Origin: Brachionus plicatilis
Taxonomy: Eukaryota; Rotifera; Eurotatoria; Ploima; Brachionidae
Reading direction: 5' to 3'
NCBI GenBank assembly: GCA_010279815.1
Contig: QEOQ01000123.1
Location: 449,838-470,747, forward strand
Length of the DNA: 20,910 nucleotides
Shown here in pieces: positions 10,901 through 20,166 of this stretch. How positions within the stretch are numbered: the first letter of the stretch is position 1; each line of letters begins with the position of its first letter. The translations under genes and the position numbers were made by a program. The notes under the pieces are model-generated. The model did no database searches. It saw nothing but the letters and a program-made list of their open reading frames with translations, and had not been told where the DNA came from.

Positions 10901-13900
10901 TACCTTGAATAAAAACATTTAGATTTTACTCCACAGATTAAATTTTACAAAGAAATTTTTGTCTATTTGGCCAAATTTTATCTTTTTATTAAACAAAAAA
11001 ATTTTCTCAGTTAAATTAAACAATAAGCTTATTATTTTGCAAAGTAAGGCATCTTTTAAGGCAAAATAAATTTTTTTATTCATTTATTTTTATATTGTTA
11101 AATATTTGTTAAATCTTTAATATGCCTGAATGTAAAAACAGTCATCGAAAAGTTAATAATTTACTGTGATATTAAATTATTTGGAAAAAAATTGTATTTG
11201 GTTTAGCATCAAAGAGATTTTTATTTTGAAAAGATCAAATAAAAGTGTCAAAAAAATTTAGTCGTACATCTTTAATTTATTTGCAAGTAATAGATTTTCT
11301 GAAAATTTTAAATATTTATTCAATTCATTAACCTTTAAAAATTACGACAGATCATTATTCTAAAATAAAAATTATCTTTCAAATATTTTTTTGGTAAAAA
11401 ATTTTCTATGAAAAAAATTAATTAAAATAATTAGGGTCTACCTAGTACCCACAATAAAAAAACTGTTACCCACACGCAAAAGCTTTTCAACACGAAAAAA
11501 TTTGCAATTGTAAAACTGTTAAACAAAATGCAAAAATTTTTATCACAAATTTTTGTGAAATATTCATTTTGAATTACATCACCCTTTTTTTGGTTGAAAT
11601 TTTTGAATCATTCAAAAAACAAAATTTTAAAAGATTTAAAATGCTTGTAAAAAGCAAAAAGCTTACTTTTCAAAATTTGGTAATAAATAATGATAAATGA
11701 AAATGAAAGAAAGCAATTAATCTTGATAATTCGCTAAATGACGCCGAGTCAATTGATAAACTTCAAGAACAATATGTTATAAATGCAAAAATAGTTGATT
11801 TGATTTATATAGTAACATTTCAATCGCCAAAACCAATATTTTATAATGAAAAAGAAGATCATGAAAAATATTTTATTAATTTAATAATTTTTTTTGCTCA
11901 TCACAAAATTTTTGTGTTTAAAAGTCATTTGTGTTGAAAAGTTTCCTATTTTTGGGTAACTGTTTTTTGTTTGTGGCGAATAAATTATCTCAAATAATTA
12001 CTCTATGGAAAAAAATTCCATAAATTTAAAGATTATTTAATTAAATATGACTTAATTCTAAGCATTGTTTTTTAAATTTATATAATTTTGAATTTATTAT
12101 TCGTTTTAAACAAAGATAATACTGTCTTAATAAAACTCTTTAATTTAGATATTATATCAACTAATTACGAATGAAAAAATCTCTTTGTCTAAATTGATTA
12201 TTTCTGAAAAATACTTAGTTGCATTTTTAAAGCTTTAATAAATCAACAATCTTGAATTAGAAAAAGAAGTTTATCTTTGAAATGAAAATTTGTCGATTTT
12301 TTAGGCTTGAATTTATATATTTTTAGTATTTTCTTTTGATAAATAAAAACCTTATAAAAGAAAATATTTTTTTTCATCCAAAAACCAACATATATTTGTA
12401 ATTTATAATAGAAAAAAACATATACTCTATCAATTTTTTACTATTTCTTTCAATTCACTCAATTGTCCTTAATAATTAAAGAATTTATATTCAAACTGAT
12501 ACCACAATAGATTCAAAACTAAATTTCCGTAAGTGACGCATGTTTTAGGAAATTATTTAATTCAACTGATTAGAAAGATCTACCTTCTTTTATTTGTTTT
12601 AGCTGATACCATAAAGGTGATGTTGAGTAAAGTATTTACAGAGCAAAGAAAAAATTTTAGTTATTTCATTTAATTAATTTCAGACTTTACCTCATACTCA
12701 ACAATTATTATTAATCGAAATAAAAACAGCAAGAAAATAAAATAAAATTTTTTGCTGATATTAATTGAATAAAATTGAAAAAATTTGTGTCAATATTTCT
12801 TAATTTCTAAAATTATTATCTTTTCGATATTAGCGGAGATTTAAATCTGAATAATCAAGACAAATTTCACATTGGAAAAGATAATTGAATAATTAATATT
12901 AATAAAACAAATTTTAATAGTCCTCCTAAATATGAATTACTTTTAGAGATTAAACAAAAACATACTTTATAAAAAATCTGAATCTGAATCGAATTGAAAA
13001 TTTAAAATATTCAATTTGATTTAATTAAAAATAAAACATTTACCGCATCCAGTTTCGCCCATTAAAACAACAGGAATCTTGCACACAAATCTTAAATAAA
13101 TAGCGATCATTTTGAGACAATTGTCCAAAGCAAGTTGATAATCTTCGTCAGGGTCTTCTTGAAGCAATCTTTGTTTATCCAAATTCATTATATTTGACAA
13201 AATATCTGTTTTAGTAATTCGATGATCTTCATTGAAATTGTTAAAAAGACGCAGCCGTAATCTTAAAAATTCAATGAGCATTCCCTGAGATATTGCTGGT
13301 ATAAAACAGTTAGTCAAATTGGTCAAAGGCTTAAGAGTATTAGAGTTAATAAATTGCTTTGTATTTCGGTCCAAATGCACACCTATGAAAGTCACTTTTT
13401 CACTAGTCGAATCCAATATCATGTATGGGTGGTTCAAATTTTCCCATTTTTTACTCTCATCTACCTTGTACGAGTCTAACTGGATATTAGTTCCGTCCAG
13501 CTGAACAGACTGGAGACTCGGCAAACCAAAATTGCTCGCCACCACAGCCATCAAGCCCAGACACAAGGCCCTAAAACCCTTCACTTGGTCCAAAATTTTA
13601 GAATTTTCGTACAAAATCAACTGTGAATTCAAAAATTCCACATAATTTCTTATCTCCAACCAATTTGGCTCCACTGATTCAAATATCCTAAGCAAAATTT
13701 CCAAACAATCAAGTTCACTGAAACTAGAATCTGTTTGGCGATTGAACAATCTTTTCACATTGGCATCAGCTTCCTCTTCGACAACAAGATTACAGCTGAC
13801 AAAATTACTATTCAAACCTTCAGTTCTATTCCTGTAGTCATTCAACAATTTCAAATAAAAGCAAACACGCTGATACTCAACATTTTGGTGCATAGCGCTG

Positions 13901-16900
13901 AACAATCTGTCCGGTCGGTGAATGGTCAAAGCTGTGCCTAGTTCATTTCGCAATTGGTAAGCATACTGGGTTGGCGTGGCAAGAACAATTTTCGGCAATA
14001 GGTCCATTATTGAGTGAACACATCTTCCATTGGTGAACTTTGGTGGAGTTACTTCAATTAAATAGAAATCTTTGGCGGAATTTCTACGCCAAACTAATCC
14101 ATTGGAATGGGCCATGCAAGAGCTAAGAATGAGGCTAAATAAATAAGGCTCCACATTGTTGAACACCTCGTAAGCTATGTCAATGTGGTAAATTGTAGAC
14201 TTTTCCAGCTGATTGTTGTCATCCAAAAATTTTTTGTATTCAATTATTTTTTCAATTTCTCTATCTGTATCAATGAAATTTGATTTTATTCTTATTATTT
14301 TGTGGTTAAAACTGCATTTTTGTTTGACTCGTTGGCTCAAGTGGTTGACATATGTTGACTTTCCATTGCCAGACTTGTCGCTTGTTATCACTCGAACACT
14401 GCAATTATCTGGATCAAAATTGCCCAATTTCAGCAATTGATTTTGGTCTTGGGTCACGTATCTTTTGATGTAAATTTGAAGTGTATCTGGCTCTAGTAGC
14501 AAGTATCGGACTCGATTTTTCAAGTAGACCGAGGCTAGTATTGACTCGGACTCCTTGTCCATGTCACACGTTAAAACCAAATTAAATGTTTGCGGTTTTT
14601 GCAGATAGTTTTTGAGAAATATTTCAGCTCTACTTGAAACTTTGTATGGTAAATTGTGAATATTTACCAGAGTGAAAATCATTCCGCAGTGTGAATTGAA
14701 GCACAAGCGGAAAAAATTCTCTATCTGTTCACTGGTGGTGCTTGGTTGACAGAACACTATTTCGCTATCTGTAGGCATTGGCTGGTCTGGTGTCAAAGCG
14801 TAAATGGACAAAATTACACTGATTAGCTCGCTGTTCGCACATGAGATTAAATTTGGCCCATTGGTATTGGTCAAGTAGCCGGGCAAAGTCCGACTAATTT
14901 GGCGTCCGGGCTCATGTAAACAGGCCAACATGGACGCAAATTGAGTCAAAGTTATGGATTGGGGGTTGACTGAATTTTGCTCGGCTAAAAAAGCCCTCCA
15001 TTGCTGCTCGAACAAAAGTTCCAAGCCACTGTACTCATTCATTTCGACCGACTCTAGTTCTGACATTTGATTGAGTGTATCGCTATAGGCTTGGAGAATT
15101 TTTTGTGCACTCAAATTTTGGTTTATGTTCCACAGTAGACTTTGGACTAGTTCAAAATCCGACTGTCTCAGGCTCAAATTTTGAATGCTCATCAATTCAA
15201 AGCTTTTTATCAAAAAATTTATTTGTTTTAGGCTAAAATTGTTCAAAAGTGGATGGGCATCGCGTTTTTTTGCCACAAAATTTGTCCATTCTTGTTCAGT
15301 TTTGTCGATTAAATTGCACAAAATGGTCACAGTGTGCAAAGAATTGAGTTCCGGATGAGTAAAACTCAAATTGCCTGAGCTAGAATTTATTTCTACACTT
15401 GGTAGATTGGCAATTTTGGACCAATTTGCGTAAATTTTTATTTGAAATATTTCAAAAAATCGGCACGAATACTCCCAAAGATTTATGTAAGACTGGCCCA
15501 CTCGGTTCAAGCCACTCAAAAATTGGATAAAATAGTCCAATGTTGACTTTTCATTTTGGTTATTTAATTGGCTATTTTTGGGCACAATAAGCATCAAAAT
15601 GTCCTGTAAATTTTTTAAATGAGAGTACGAAAACGCTTGACCATCTCGCTGTAGCGAAATTATTTCGTTTAAATCGAGTTTTTTGTCAAAATTTGCCAAA
15701 AAATTGGATTTTATTTGCCTTTGAGCCAGATCAACTTTGTAAACTCCTTTCTCATTAATTAATCTTGCTTCGTGGATGGCATTTAGTTCCACATTGCCAG
15801 TTGTTCTCTTTATTTCATCCAGCAAATCAACCTTGTCTTTTACTTCGAGCAGTTTGGCACCAATGCTCGAATCGCTTTCCAGATGAGAGCAAATTTGTTG
15901 GCATTGACGCATAAACCCTTCAAATGTGACATCGAGTTCTAGTTCATAAATGAGAGTAGAATAGGCAGTGCCAGAGTCCTTGAGGGCCCTGGCGAACAGA
16001 CTTCGATCATAGGTAGCATTGTTGGAACCACTCATCGAAGCCAAATCGACCAAAAATTTCAATTCAGACAAGCTTTTGGTGTTTTCTCTCAGCCACTTGA
16101 CCAAATCAAATGATTGAGTGAATGCGTTCAGGCATTCGAGTTTTTCTGTTTGATTTACAGTGGACAAAATGCTAATGGTATTTTCAACTTCCGAATCCAT
16201 GTCACTCAGAACCGAATTTTCATAGTTTTCCTCATTTATGCTTAGTATTATTTCCAATTCATTGAACTGATTTGTTAAGCCAAGTTGTTGCCGAATTTTG
16301 TCCATCTCAACAGCAGCCAAATAGCTATTTTTGAATTCGACAAACAATTTTATCTGTTTGATTCGAAGAGAGAGATTTTTTATCTTAAAATGCCGAATCC
16401 AATATTCGAGTTCAGCACAAAATTTGTCACTTTTGTTGCCAAAAACTTTGTCAAAAATTTCATCTAACTCTCTTAGCTTTACACTGCCTTGATCCACTGA
16501 TGTAATAATTTGAAAAAGTTTTTTAAAAGTTATTTCAGATGTTTGGCCGATTGAGTTGGCAAAATCGAGCTGTTGGACATTCAAGGCACGGCTAGATTGG
16601 TCAAAAATTGAATCAAATAAAAGACACTGCTTTTGTCCATAATTTAAAATTTTTTCTATTTCTTTCATAAGTGATGTGTCGATGCCATCAAAATATGTAA
16701 CACTGGGAATAAAATTTTGATTTTTGCCAAGATCGTCAATGTTGATACATGAACAAACACTGTTAAGAAAAATATTTGACTCGGGCAACTGGTCCAAATG
16801 CTTTTGTTTGTCCAAAAGAGATGTAATTTTTGGCTGAAAAAGGCAAAATTTTGAGCAAAAATCATTAAATTTAGTAACATTTTTGCGATAAATGTCGAAT

Positions 16901-19900
16901 AAGTCTTTTTCCTGGTAACGAATTCGGGATATTTTGGTGAAAAAGTTCCTGTTATTGGCATTAAGAAGAAAATCTTGTCCAAAATTTTCTATTATCAAGT
17001 CATTTAACCTAGATACTATGTTATTTTCATCAGATTTAATAAGCTGTATACCCTCGAGACTAATGGACGCATCAACAAATTGATTTATTAACTTTTTATA
17101 TGAAATGATAATGTTGTGGAATCGTTCATATAAATGGCTTAGATTAAATGGATTGCTTAACTGTAGCTTTGAATGATTGACAAAAATTGTAACTAAAGTT
17201 AAAAAATATGGTTTTTGTATGCTAAATTTGAGCTCATCGTACTTTGACTTTGGCCATATTCTTTTGACAAAATTATCCAAGATAAAATCCAAATAGTGTT
17301 GGTAATGTGGATCTTTTAGCGATTCACACAAAGTTCTAATAGATTGATCGGACTTTTTCTCAATTAAACTGTCACAAATAGCTTGTAGACAAATTTCTCT
17401 AAATTCATTGTCCAAATATTTGGCAAAATCAAAATCAATTAAAAATAGAATGGTATCAGTAAGCTGGTTTTTGCTAATCTGTTCTATGAACAAATCATTT
17501 AGTATTTGATTTACGAGGCCAATTTGCTTAAGGCTGGATAAAATTGTATGCTGATTGTTCATGCCAAAATATCTAATTTTCTTTTTTACTTCGTTCTTGT
17601 CTTCTTCGTAATTCTGACAGTGGTCGGAAAAATTTCGATAAATATTTATCAAGACTTTATTTGCTTCTATCTCTTCCGCGGATACATTTCTAATTCCAAA
17701 ATTTATCAAAATATTCTGATTGAATTCGTTTTCAAACCATTTTTTTAAAATTGATCTGATTTTTTCCATATTAGATTTTTTTTCATAGCTATTGAAATCA
17801 ACTGAAACAGAATTAACTTGAATCAAAATTTTGATCAAATTCACAATAGCATCTGATTCTTTACTAAATAAATTTATCATCAATTCAATAATATTTAACA
17901 AGGCACTTCTAATTTCGTTTAATTGAAAAGTATTTTGGCTTCTTGTTAAATTCTGAAAAATTCCATAAAACCAGTTAATATGAGTCTAAAATATTTAAAT
18001 TTAAATTTAAAAACTATTTCTTGGTTTTATTTAAACTTACAGTCAGATTTTTAGGTAACACTCTTTCGAATTCATCATGATATGTTGTTAACAATTTATA
18101 GCCAAGATGGTAAACAAAACTTTCGAATGGAAAATTTTGTATTAATTGATTTAGTATTTGGCTATTTGGGTTGAAATAATAAAGTAACAATCCACCCAAA
18201 ATTGGATCGCTTTTGGTCAACGCTTTGTAATGATCGGCTATTTCTAAAATTTCATCCGAATTTGGTTCATTGAATCCTCTAGTTAGCTTCAGTATGCTGT
18301 CCATTTTTATTTTTCGTAAATTTTTATTTTTTTTTAAATAGTACAAAACGATTAAAGCATTAAAATCAGACAAACATCTTTTCTCATCAGTTCTTAGATA
18401 ACTTTCAAGTTCATCTTCAAAACTAATTAAAATAAAAAGAGTTAATTCAACAAAATTTTTTGCCGAGAATCAAATTTATCAATTGTAAAATTTATTTTAT
18501 TTGAATAAATCAACACTTTTAAATTTTCTTGAGACAATTTTTCATTAGCAGATAAAATTATTTTTTTTATTCTTAATTACATTACTTGATAATATTTATA
18601 AAAATCCCGTGCCAATTTTTTTTTATTTCAAAATTCTTTATTTAAAAAACGAATTTGATAAAAGTTTTTAATGAAAGAATGGATGACTCAAGTAATTGCT
18701 CAAGAGCAAGAAGAAGAGAATCATAAAATGAAATAATAGTTTTTTTAAATTTTTTGATACTTATAAAAAGGATATATTAAAAATCATTTCAAGCTATTTT
18801 AAATTAATTAAAATCTGTGTCAATTTTGATACTTGTTAATGAATTTTTTAAATTAAAAAAAACTGGTAGTAGGTCGATAAAGAAAAAAGTTTAGGTAAGT
18901 TTTACAGAAATAAACCTATAAACCTGAATATCAAAAAATGATCACAAAGGGAAGAAATTATTTTTAATAGTCGTAATTTATTTTTCTTTTTTTCGTTATC
19001 TTTCACTAAAAATCGTTATTAAGTGAAAAAAAAGACAATTATCTACCACTAGTAAAATATTATATTATTAATAAAAATTAATTTTTAAAATGATAAATTA
19101 TGAATAAATAATAAAAATTTTATTACTTGATACTTGATTTTGTTCTATTACTATTGTCGTCAATCAGAAAAAAATCTTTTACATTTTTCAAATATTCGTG
19201 TCTATTGACGTTGTGGAGTCTGAATATTTCGCCAAAATCTAGATTTATTTTAAATCTTCGGGAAAAGTAAAAAATGGTCAATAAACTAAGATATTCCGAG
19301 TCAGATTTTAGGACCGCTTCTGTTCTCACTTCACTAATAAACTTATTGAATTCTGTCAAAAGAAATTTCTTAAACAAATCTTCGTATTTAATGTCAAGCA
19401 GAACTAATGACTGATAACAGTTGGTAAAAAAGGAAATGAGTTTTTTAAATTGCACATGGTCGCTTAGAATGGCATCATCATTTAAAAACTGAATTGGAAA
19501 ATGCAATTCAATCACATTTTTTCTCATTTGTACAAGGTTATTTAGATCTCCGAATAGGAGGATACCATCGATGTCATCTATTATGTTTTTGGGTATGATT
19601 AGATCTCTAGAATCATTTTTTCTAACAAGAAAAGCAGAAGTGTTTATATATCTTATAAATCTGTTTTTTTCTAAAAGCTGCTCGGTTTTGTATAAATATT
19701 GACCATTTTCATAAGTCTCAAGTTGATAGAAATAAAATATTCTCATTTCATTTTTGAAAAAAACCGGAAGTTCTACTTCGGTAACTATTTCGTGAATGGC
19801 ACTTCTATCTGAGGTGATTAATCGTGTTTGTCTATTTTTAAGCAATTTAGAACTTTTAATAATCAATTGATCTACTTACTCAATTTTGTGTTTAAAATTG

Positions 19901-20166
19901 ACTGGTTGGTCAAGTTTTGTGAGGTAAAAAACTGGTCTAACATGACAACCAGAAGAAAAAAATAGATCTGGTAAGTATGATTTGATTTTGATTTTTATGG
20001 TTTGTTTGAACTGGGGTAATTGGGCTGATGTTTGGTTACAATTTGACAAAAGTTGATCAATATTTACTGGGAAATTGTTCAAGCTAACAAGTTTTAAAAA
20101 TTCCCGGCTATCAGAACGGTTCATATTTTCGTCTGGATCAAAAGCTTTCTTCGTTTGTTTACTCAT
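1797..20166 (-). CDS. RNF213: RNF213 (mysterin)-like giant AAA+ ATPase / RZ-finger E3 ubiquitin ligase, 7 coding exons
   Basis: Seen: joining 20166-19880, 19831-19127, 18422-18041, 17985-13044, 10903-4139, 2962-2044 and 1953-1797 gives one frame of 4718 codons plus TGA, with GT-AG at all six introns. Motifs in order are an AAA2 P-loop (K1667), an AAA3 P-loop (K2107) with KIHGGTT and FFDEANTT (D2177-E2178), an AAA4 P-loop (K2465) with NLDEIGLAE (D2534-E2535) and MNRGLFVSRG, and an RZ finger at 4013-4045. The KxHGGTT, GKPGSSKS and CPNGH...CGRP signatures are specific to RNF213. Family knowledge: RNF213 is a cytosolic, dynein-like monomeric ATPase and E3 ligase that coats lipid droplets and intracellular pathogens and can ubiquitylate bacterial lipopolysaccharide. 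Oddities: no RING finger is present, and the protein is about 490 residues shorter than the human one. The ATG at 20166 has an in-frame TAA upstream, but it sits just after a possible splice acceptor, so a further 5' exon is not excluded. Identity is very sure; small exon edges are less so. Confidence 0.94.
1954..2043 (-). other. intron 6, 90 bp
   Basis: The donor is a perfect GTAAGT and the acceptor TTTTAAG, phase 2, joining TC|A as Ser4667. The size fits the small-intron class of this gene (48, 55 and 90 bp). Confidence 0.85.
2044..2962 (-). CDS. RNF213: RNF213-like exon 6 (residues 4361-4667), C-terminal domain
   Basis: The exon begins after TTTTTTTAAG and restores codon 4361 as A+TG (Met), then ends TTATTC before a perfect GTAAGT donor (2043-2038). 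The stretch TKLSFFLPTLSGDGFLSYLM is the conserved FLLP...G..L..YL block of the RNF213 C-terminal domain. KFVFRYESIENQIMDKYM, IDLNSIPIFEY and DPFESLDDRFK follow in family order. The domain packs against the E3 module in known structures. An apparent stop directly after the exon (TCGTAA) is intronic. Confidence 0.9.
2963..4138 (-). other. intron 5, 1176 bp, AT-rich
   Basis: The donor is a perfect GTAAGT and the acceptor TTTTTTTAAG, phase 1. The content is A/T homopolymer-rich. The only non-trivial symmetries are a 15-bp odd palindrome at 3404-3418 and an AT hairpin at 3761-3783. No coding or mobile element signature is seen. Confidence 0.88.
3404..3418. repeat. 15-bp odd palindrome in intron 5
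   Basis: CTTGAGA-G-TCTCAAG is a perfect 7-bp inverted repeat around one base, in a locally less A/T-pure patch. It may be chance. Confidence 0.4.
4139..10903 (-). CDS. RNF213: RNF213-like exon 5 (residues 2106-4361): rest of AAA3, AAA4, AAA5-6 region, E3 region with RZ finger but no RING
   Basis: This 6765-nt exon starts after TTCAAG at 10904 and completes the P-loop as GKTSLIQYF. AAA3 has KIHGGTT (2130-2136), Walker B FFDEANTT and sensor-1 VAAVNPYR (N2215). AAA4 has GKPGSSKS (K2465), Walker B NLDE (D2534, E2535) and the arginine-rich MNRGLFVSRGEPD. Both look catalytically competent, the two ATPase sites known to matter in the family. Residues from about 2700 to 3400 are the divergent AAA5-6 and hinge. 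Near residues 3565-3590, where vertebrate RNF213 has its RING, the chain passes straight from IIHCDAILC to AYLKECLSSF without a C3HC4 pattern. The RZ finger is at 4013-4045. The exon ends at a perfect GTAAGT donor (4138-4133). Confidence 0.93.
5085..5183 (-). other. RNF213: RZ-type zinc finger domain (residues 4013-4045)
   Basis: The protein here reads CPNGHIYVIGDCGRP, then DKCKTCGEAIGGEQH. Candidate zinc or catalytic residues are C4013, H4017, C4024, C4033, C4036 and H4045. This is the RNF213/ZNFX1 RZ finger, recognisable by CPNGH, GxCGRP and IGGxxH. Family knowledge: in RNF213 this finger is needed for ubiquitin transfer to bacterial lipopolysaccharide, and E3 activity persists when the RING is removed. 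All key residues are intact. Confidence 0.95.
11449..11493 (+). repeat. left terminal inverted repeat
   Basis: This 45-nt arm begins CCACAA, contains GTTACCCA and ends CTTTTCAACAC. It is the inverted partner of 11931-11976. Confidence 0.75.
11458..11937 (+). pseudogene. decayed or recoded reading frame inside the inverted-repeat element
   Basis: On the plus strand, one frame is free of TAA and TAG from 11458 to 11994 (179 codons) and is interrupted only by TGA at 11698, 11704 and 11935. The translation is protein-like: LVEIFESFKKQNFKRFK, then LVKSKKLTFQNLVINND, two TGAs, then LNDAESIDKLQEQY, FQSPKPIFYNEKEDHEKYF and INLIIFF. The last part loosely recalls the P..I.(F/Y)...D.E.YY..LL.LF block of Helitron-type helicases, but terminal inverted repeats argue against a Helitron, so the family is left open. 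The two TGAs one codon apart suggest a disabled gene. The frame is antisense to RNF213. Confidence 0.45.
11931..11976 (-). repeat. right terminal inverted repeat
   Basis: This 46-nt arm, read on the minus strand, begins CCACAA, contains GTTACCCA and ends CTTTTCAACAC. One extra base and several mismatches against the left arm suggest age. Confidence 0.75.
12621..12703. repeat. short inverted repeat in intron 4
   Basis: TGTTGAGTA at 12621-12629 is complementary to TACTCAACA at 12695-12703. GTAAAG and CTTTAC also lie inside or next to the arms. The 65-nt spacer is AT-rich. This could be a remnant hairpin or a small element, and the function is unknown. Confidence 0.35.
13044..17985 (-). CDS. 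RNF213: RNF213-like exon 4 (residues 459-2106): stalk, degenerate AAA1, AAA2 and first half of AAA3
   Basis: This 4942-nt exon has no internal stop. Residues 459 to about 1000 are stalk-like helices. A region resembling the vertebrate AAA1 area follows, with paired segments such as INEKGVYKVD. AAA2 has an intact P-loop SDKSGNGKST (K1667, codon 14361-14359). Its Walker B-like strand IYHIDIAYEV has only one acidic residue, so AAA2 probably binds ATP but hydrolyses it poorly, as described for vertebrate RNF213. The last residues enter AAA3 through KIPVVLMGETGC and stop after the first base of Gly2106, at donor GTAAAT. The start is ambiguous: the acceptor at 17987-17986 keeps THINWFYGIFQ, while a stronger TTTTCAG (17955-17953) would begin the exon 33 nt later, also in frame. 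Confidence 0.9.
17986..18040 (-). other. intron 3, 55 bp (or 88 bp)
   Basis: The donor is a perfect GTAAGT. The first acceptor is ATTTTAG at 17986. A second, TTTTCAG, ends at 17953. Both are phase 0, so the choice only adds or removes 11 residues. Confidence 0.75.
18041..18422 (-). CDS. RNF213: RNF213-like exon 3 (residues 331-458)
   Basis: The exon runs from acceptor ATTTTAATTAG to a perfect donor GTAAGT at 18040-18035, ending in phase 0 after Leu-Thr. The peptide begins FEDELESYLR and includes Leu/Tyr-rich helical segments such as GGLLLYYFNPNSQ. It matches the expected start of the helical stalk that precedes the ATPase ring in RNF213, judged from position rather than from a named motif. 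It carries no stop and joins its neighbours in frame on both sides. Confidence 0.75.
18423..19126 (-). other. intron 2, 704 bp, AT-rich
   Basis: The donor is GTAATA (weak) and the acceptor ATTTTAATTAG. The body is almost entirely A/T runs. The only distinct patch is 18671-18736 on the plus strand, a 21-codon ATG frame with Gln/Glu-rich content (AQEQEEENHK) and GC above its surroundings. I see no terminal repeats or structured RNA. Confidence 0.7.
19127..19831 (-). CDS. RNF213: RNF213-like exon 2 (residues 96-330), N-terminal region
   Basis: The exon follows acceptor TAG at 19833-19832 and ends at 19127, before donor GTAATA. That donor is the only one nearby giving the phase needed to join exon 3, creating Asn 331 from AA+T. 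The segment with NEMRIFYFYQLETYENGQ and NRFIRYIN resembles the beta-rich, CBM20-like carbohydrate-binding region at the N-terminus of vertebrate RNF213 (aromatic strands followed by an Asn-Arg strand). That domain match is from memory and tentative. The rest is predicted mixed helix, with nothing catalytic visible. Confidence 0.72.
19832..19879 (-). other. intron 1, 48 bp
   Basis: The donor is GTAAGT and the acceptor AAAATAG, phase 2, joining GA|A (Glu96) and then QTRLITSDR. Exon 1's frame meets TAA at the donor, so an intron is required. An AG 21 nt earlier would leave a 27-bp intron, shorter than almost any metazoan intron, so the 48-bp version is preferred. Confidence 0.65.
19880..20166 (-). 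CDS. RNF213: RNF213-like exon 1 (residues 1-95)
   Basis: This exon starts at ATG 20166, with the in-frame context free of stops for about 15 codons before a TAA. It ends at donor GTAAGT (19879-19874) after two bases of codon 96. The 95 residues are polar, rich in Lys, Asn and Gln, with no recognisable motif, signal peptide or membrane segment. This fits the poorly conserved N-terminus of RNF213 proteins. The bases just upstream (TTCTTCTTTAG) resemble a splice acceptor, so the ATG could lie in the second transcribed exon. Confidence 0.7.

Larger units (their letters stand above)
11449..11976. mobile_element. 528-bp inverted-repeat element (MITE-like or internally deleted DNA transposon) in intron 4
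   Basis: Seen: arms at 11449-11493 and 11931-11976 are imperfect inverted repeats. The first 24 positions match at 21, and the inner 11 (CTTTTCAACAC and its complement) match perfectly. The outer ends both read CCACAA inward. Each arm is followed inward by a palindrome of the form CACAA(A)TTTTTGTG. A 9-bp direct repeat AAATAATTA lies exactly 15 nt outside each end (11425-11433 and 11992-12000). It could be a target duplication if the true ends are 11434 and 11991, but AT-richness makes chance possible. The superfamily is unknown. The element is inside the intron and should be spliced out. Confidence 0.7.
10904..13043 (-). other. intron 4, 2140 bp, splits the AAA3 P-loop; carries a transposon-like insertion
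   Basis: The donor is G|GTAAAT after TGC-G and the acceptor TTCAAG|GT, phase 1 inside Gly2106 of GETGCGKT. The spliced reading GETGCGKTSLIQYF is unmistakable, so both edges are firm. The intron is AT-rich and holds the 11449-11976 inverted-repeat element. It also holds a 9-bp inverted repeat at 12621-12629 / 12695-12703. Nothing else is recognised. Confidence 0.93.

Noticed and set aside
16665..16982. 105-codon minus-strand frame inside exon 4
   Set aside because: It lies in another register of the same exon; the exon 4 frame continues through it without a stop.
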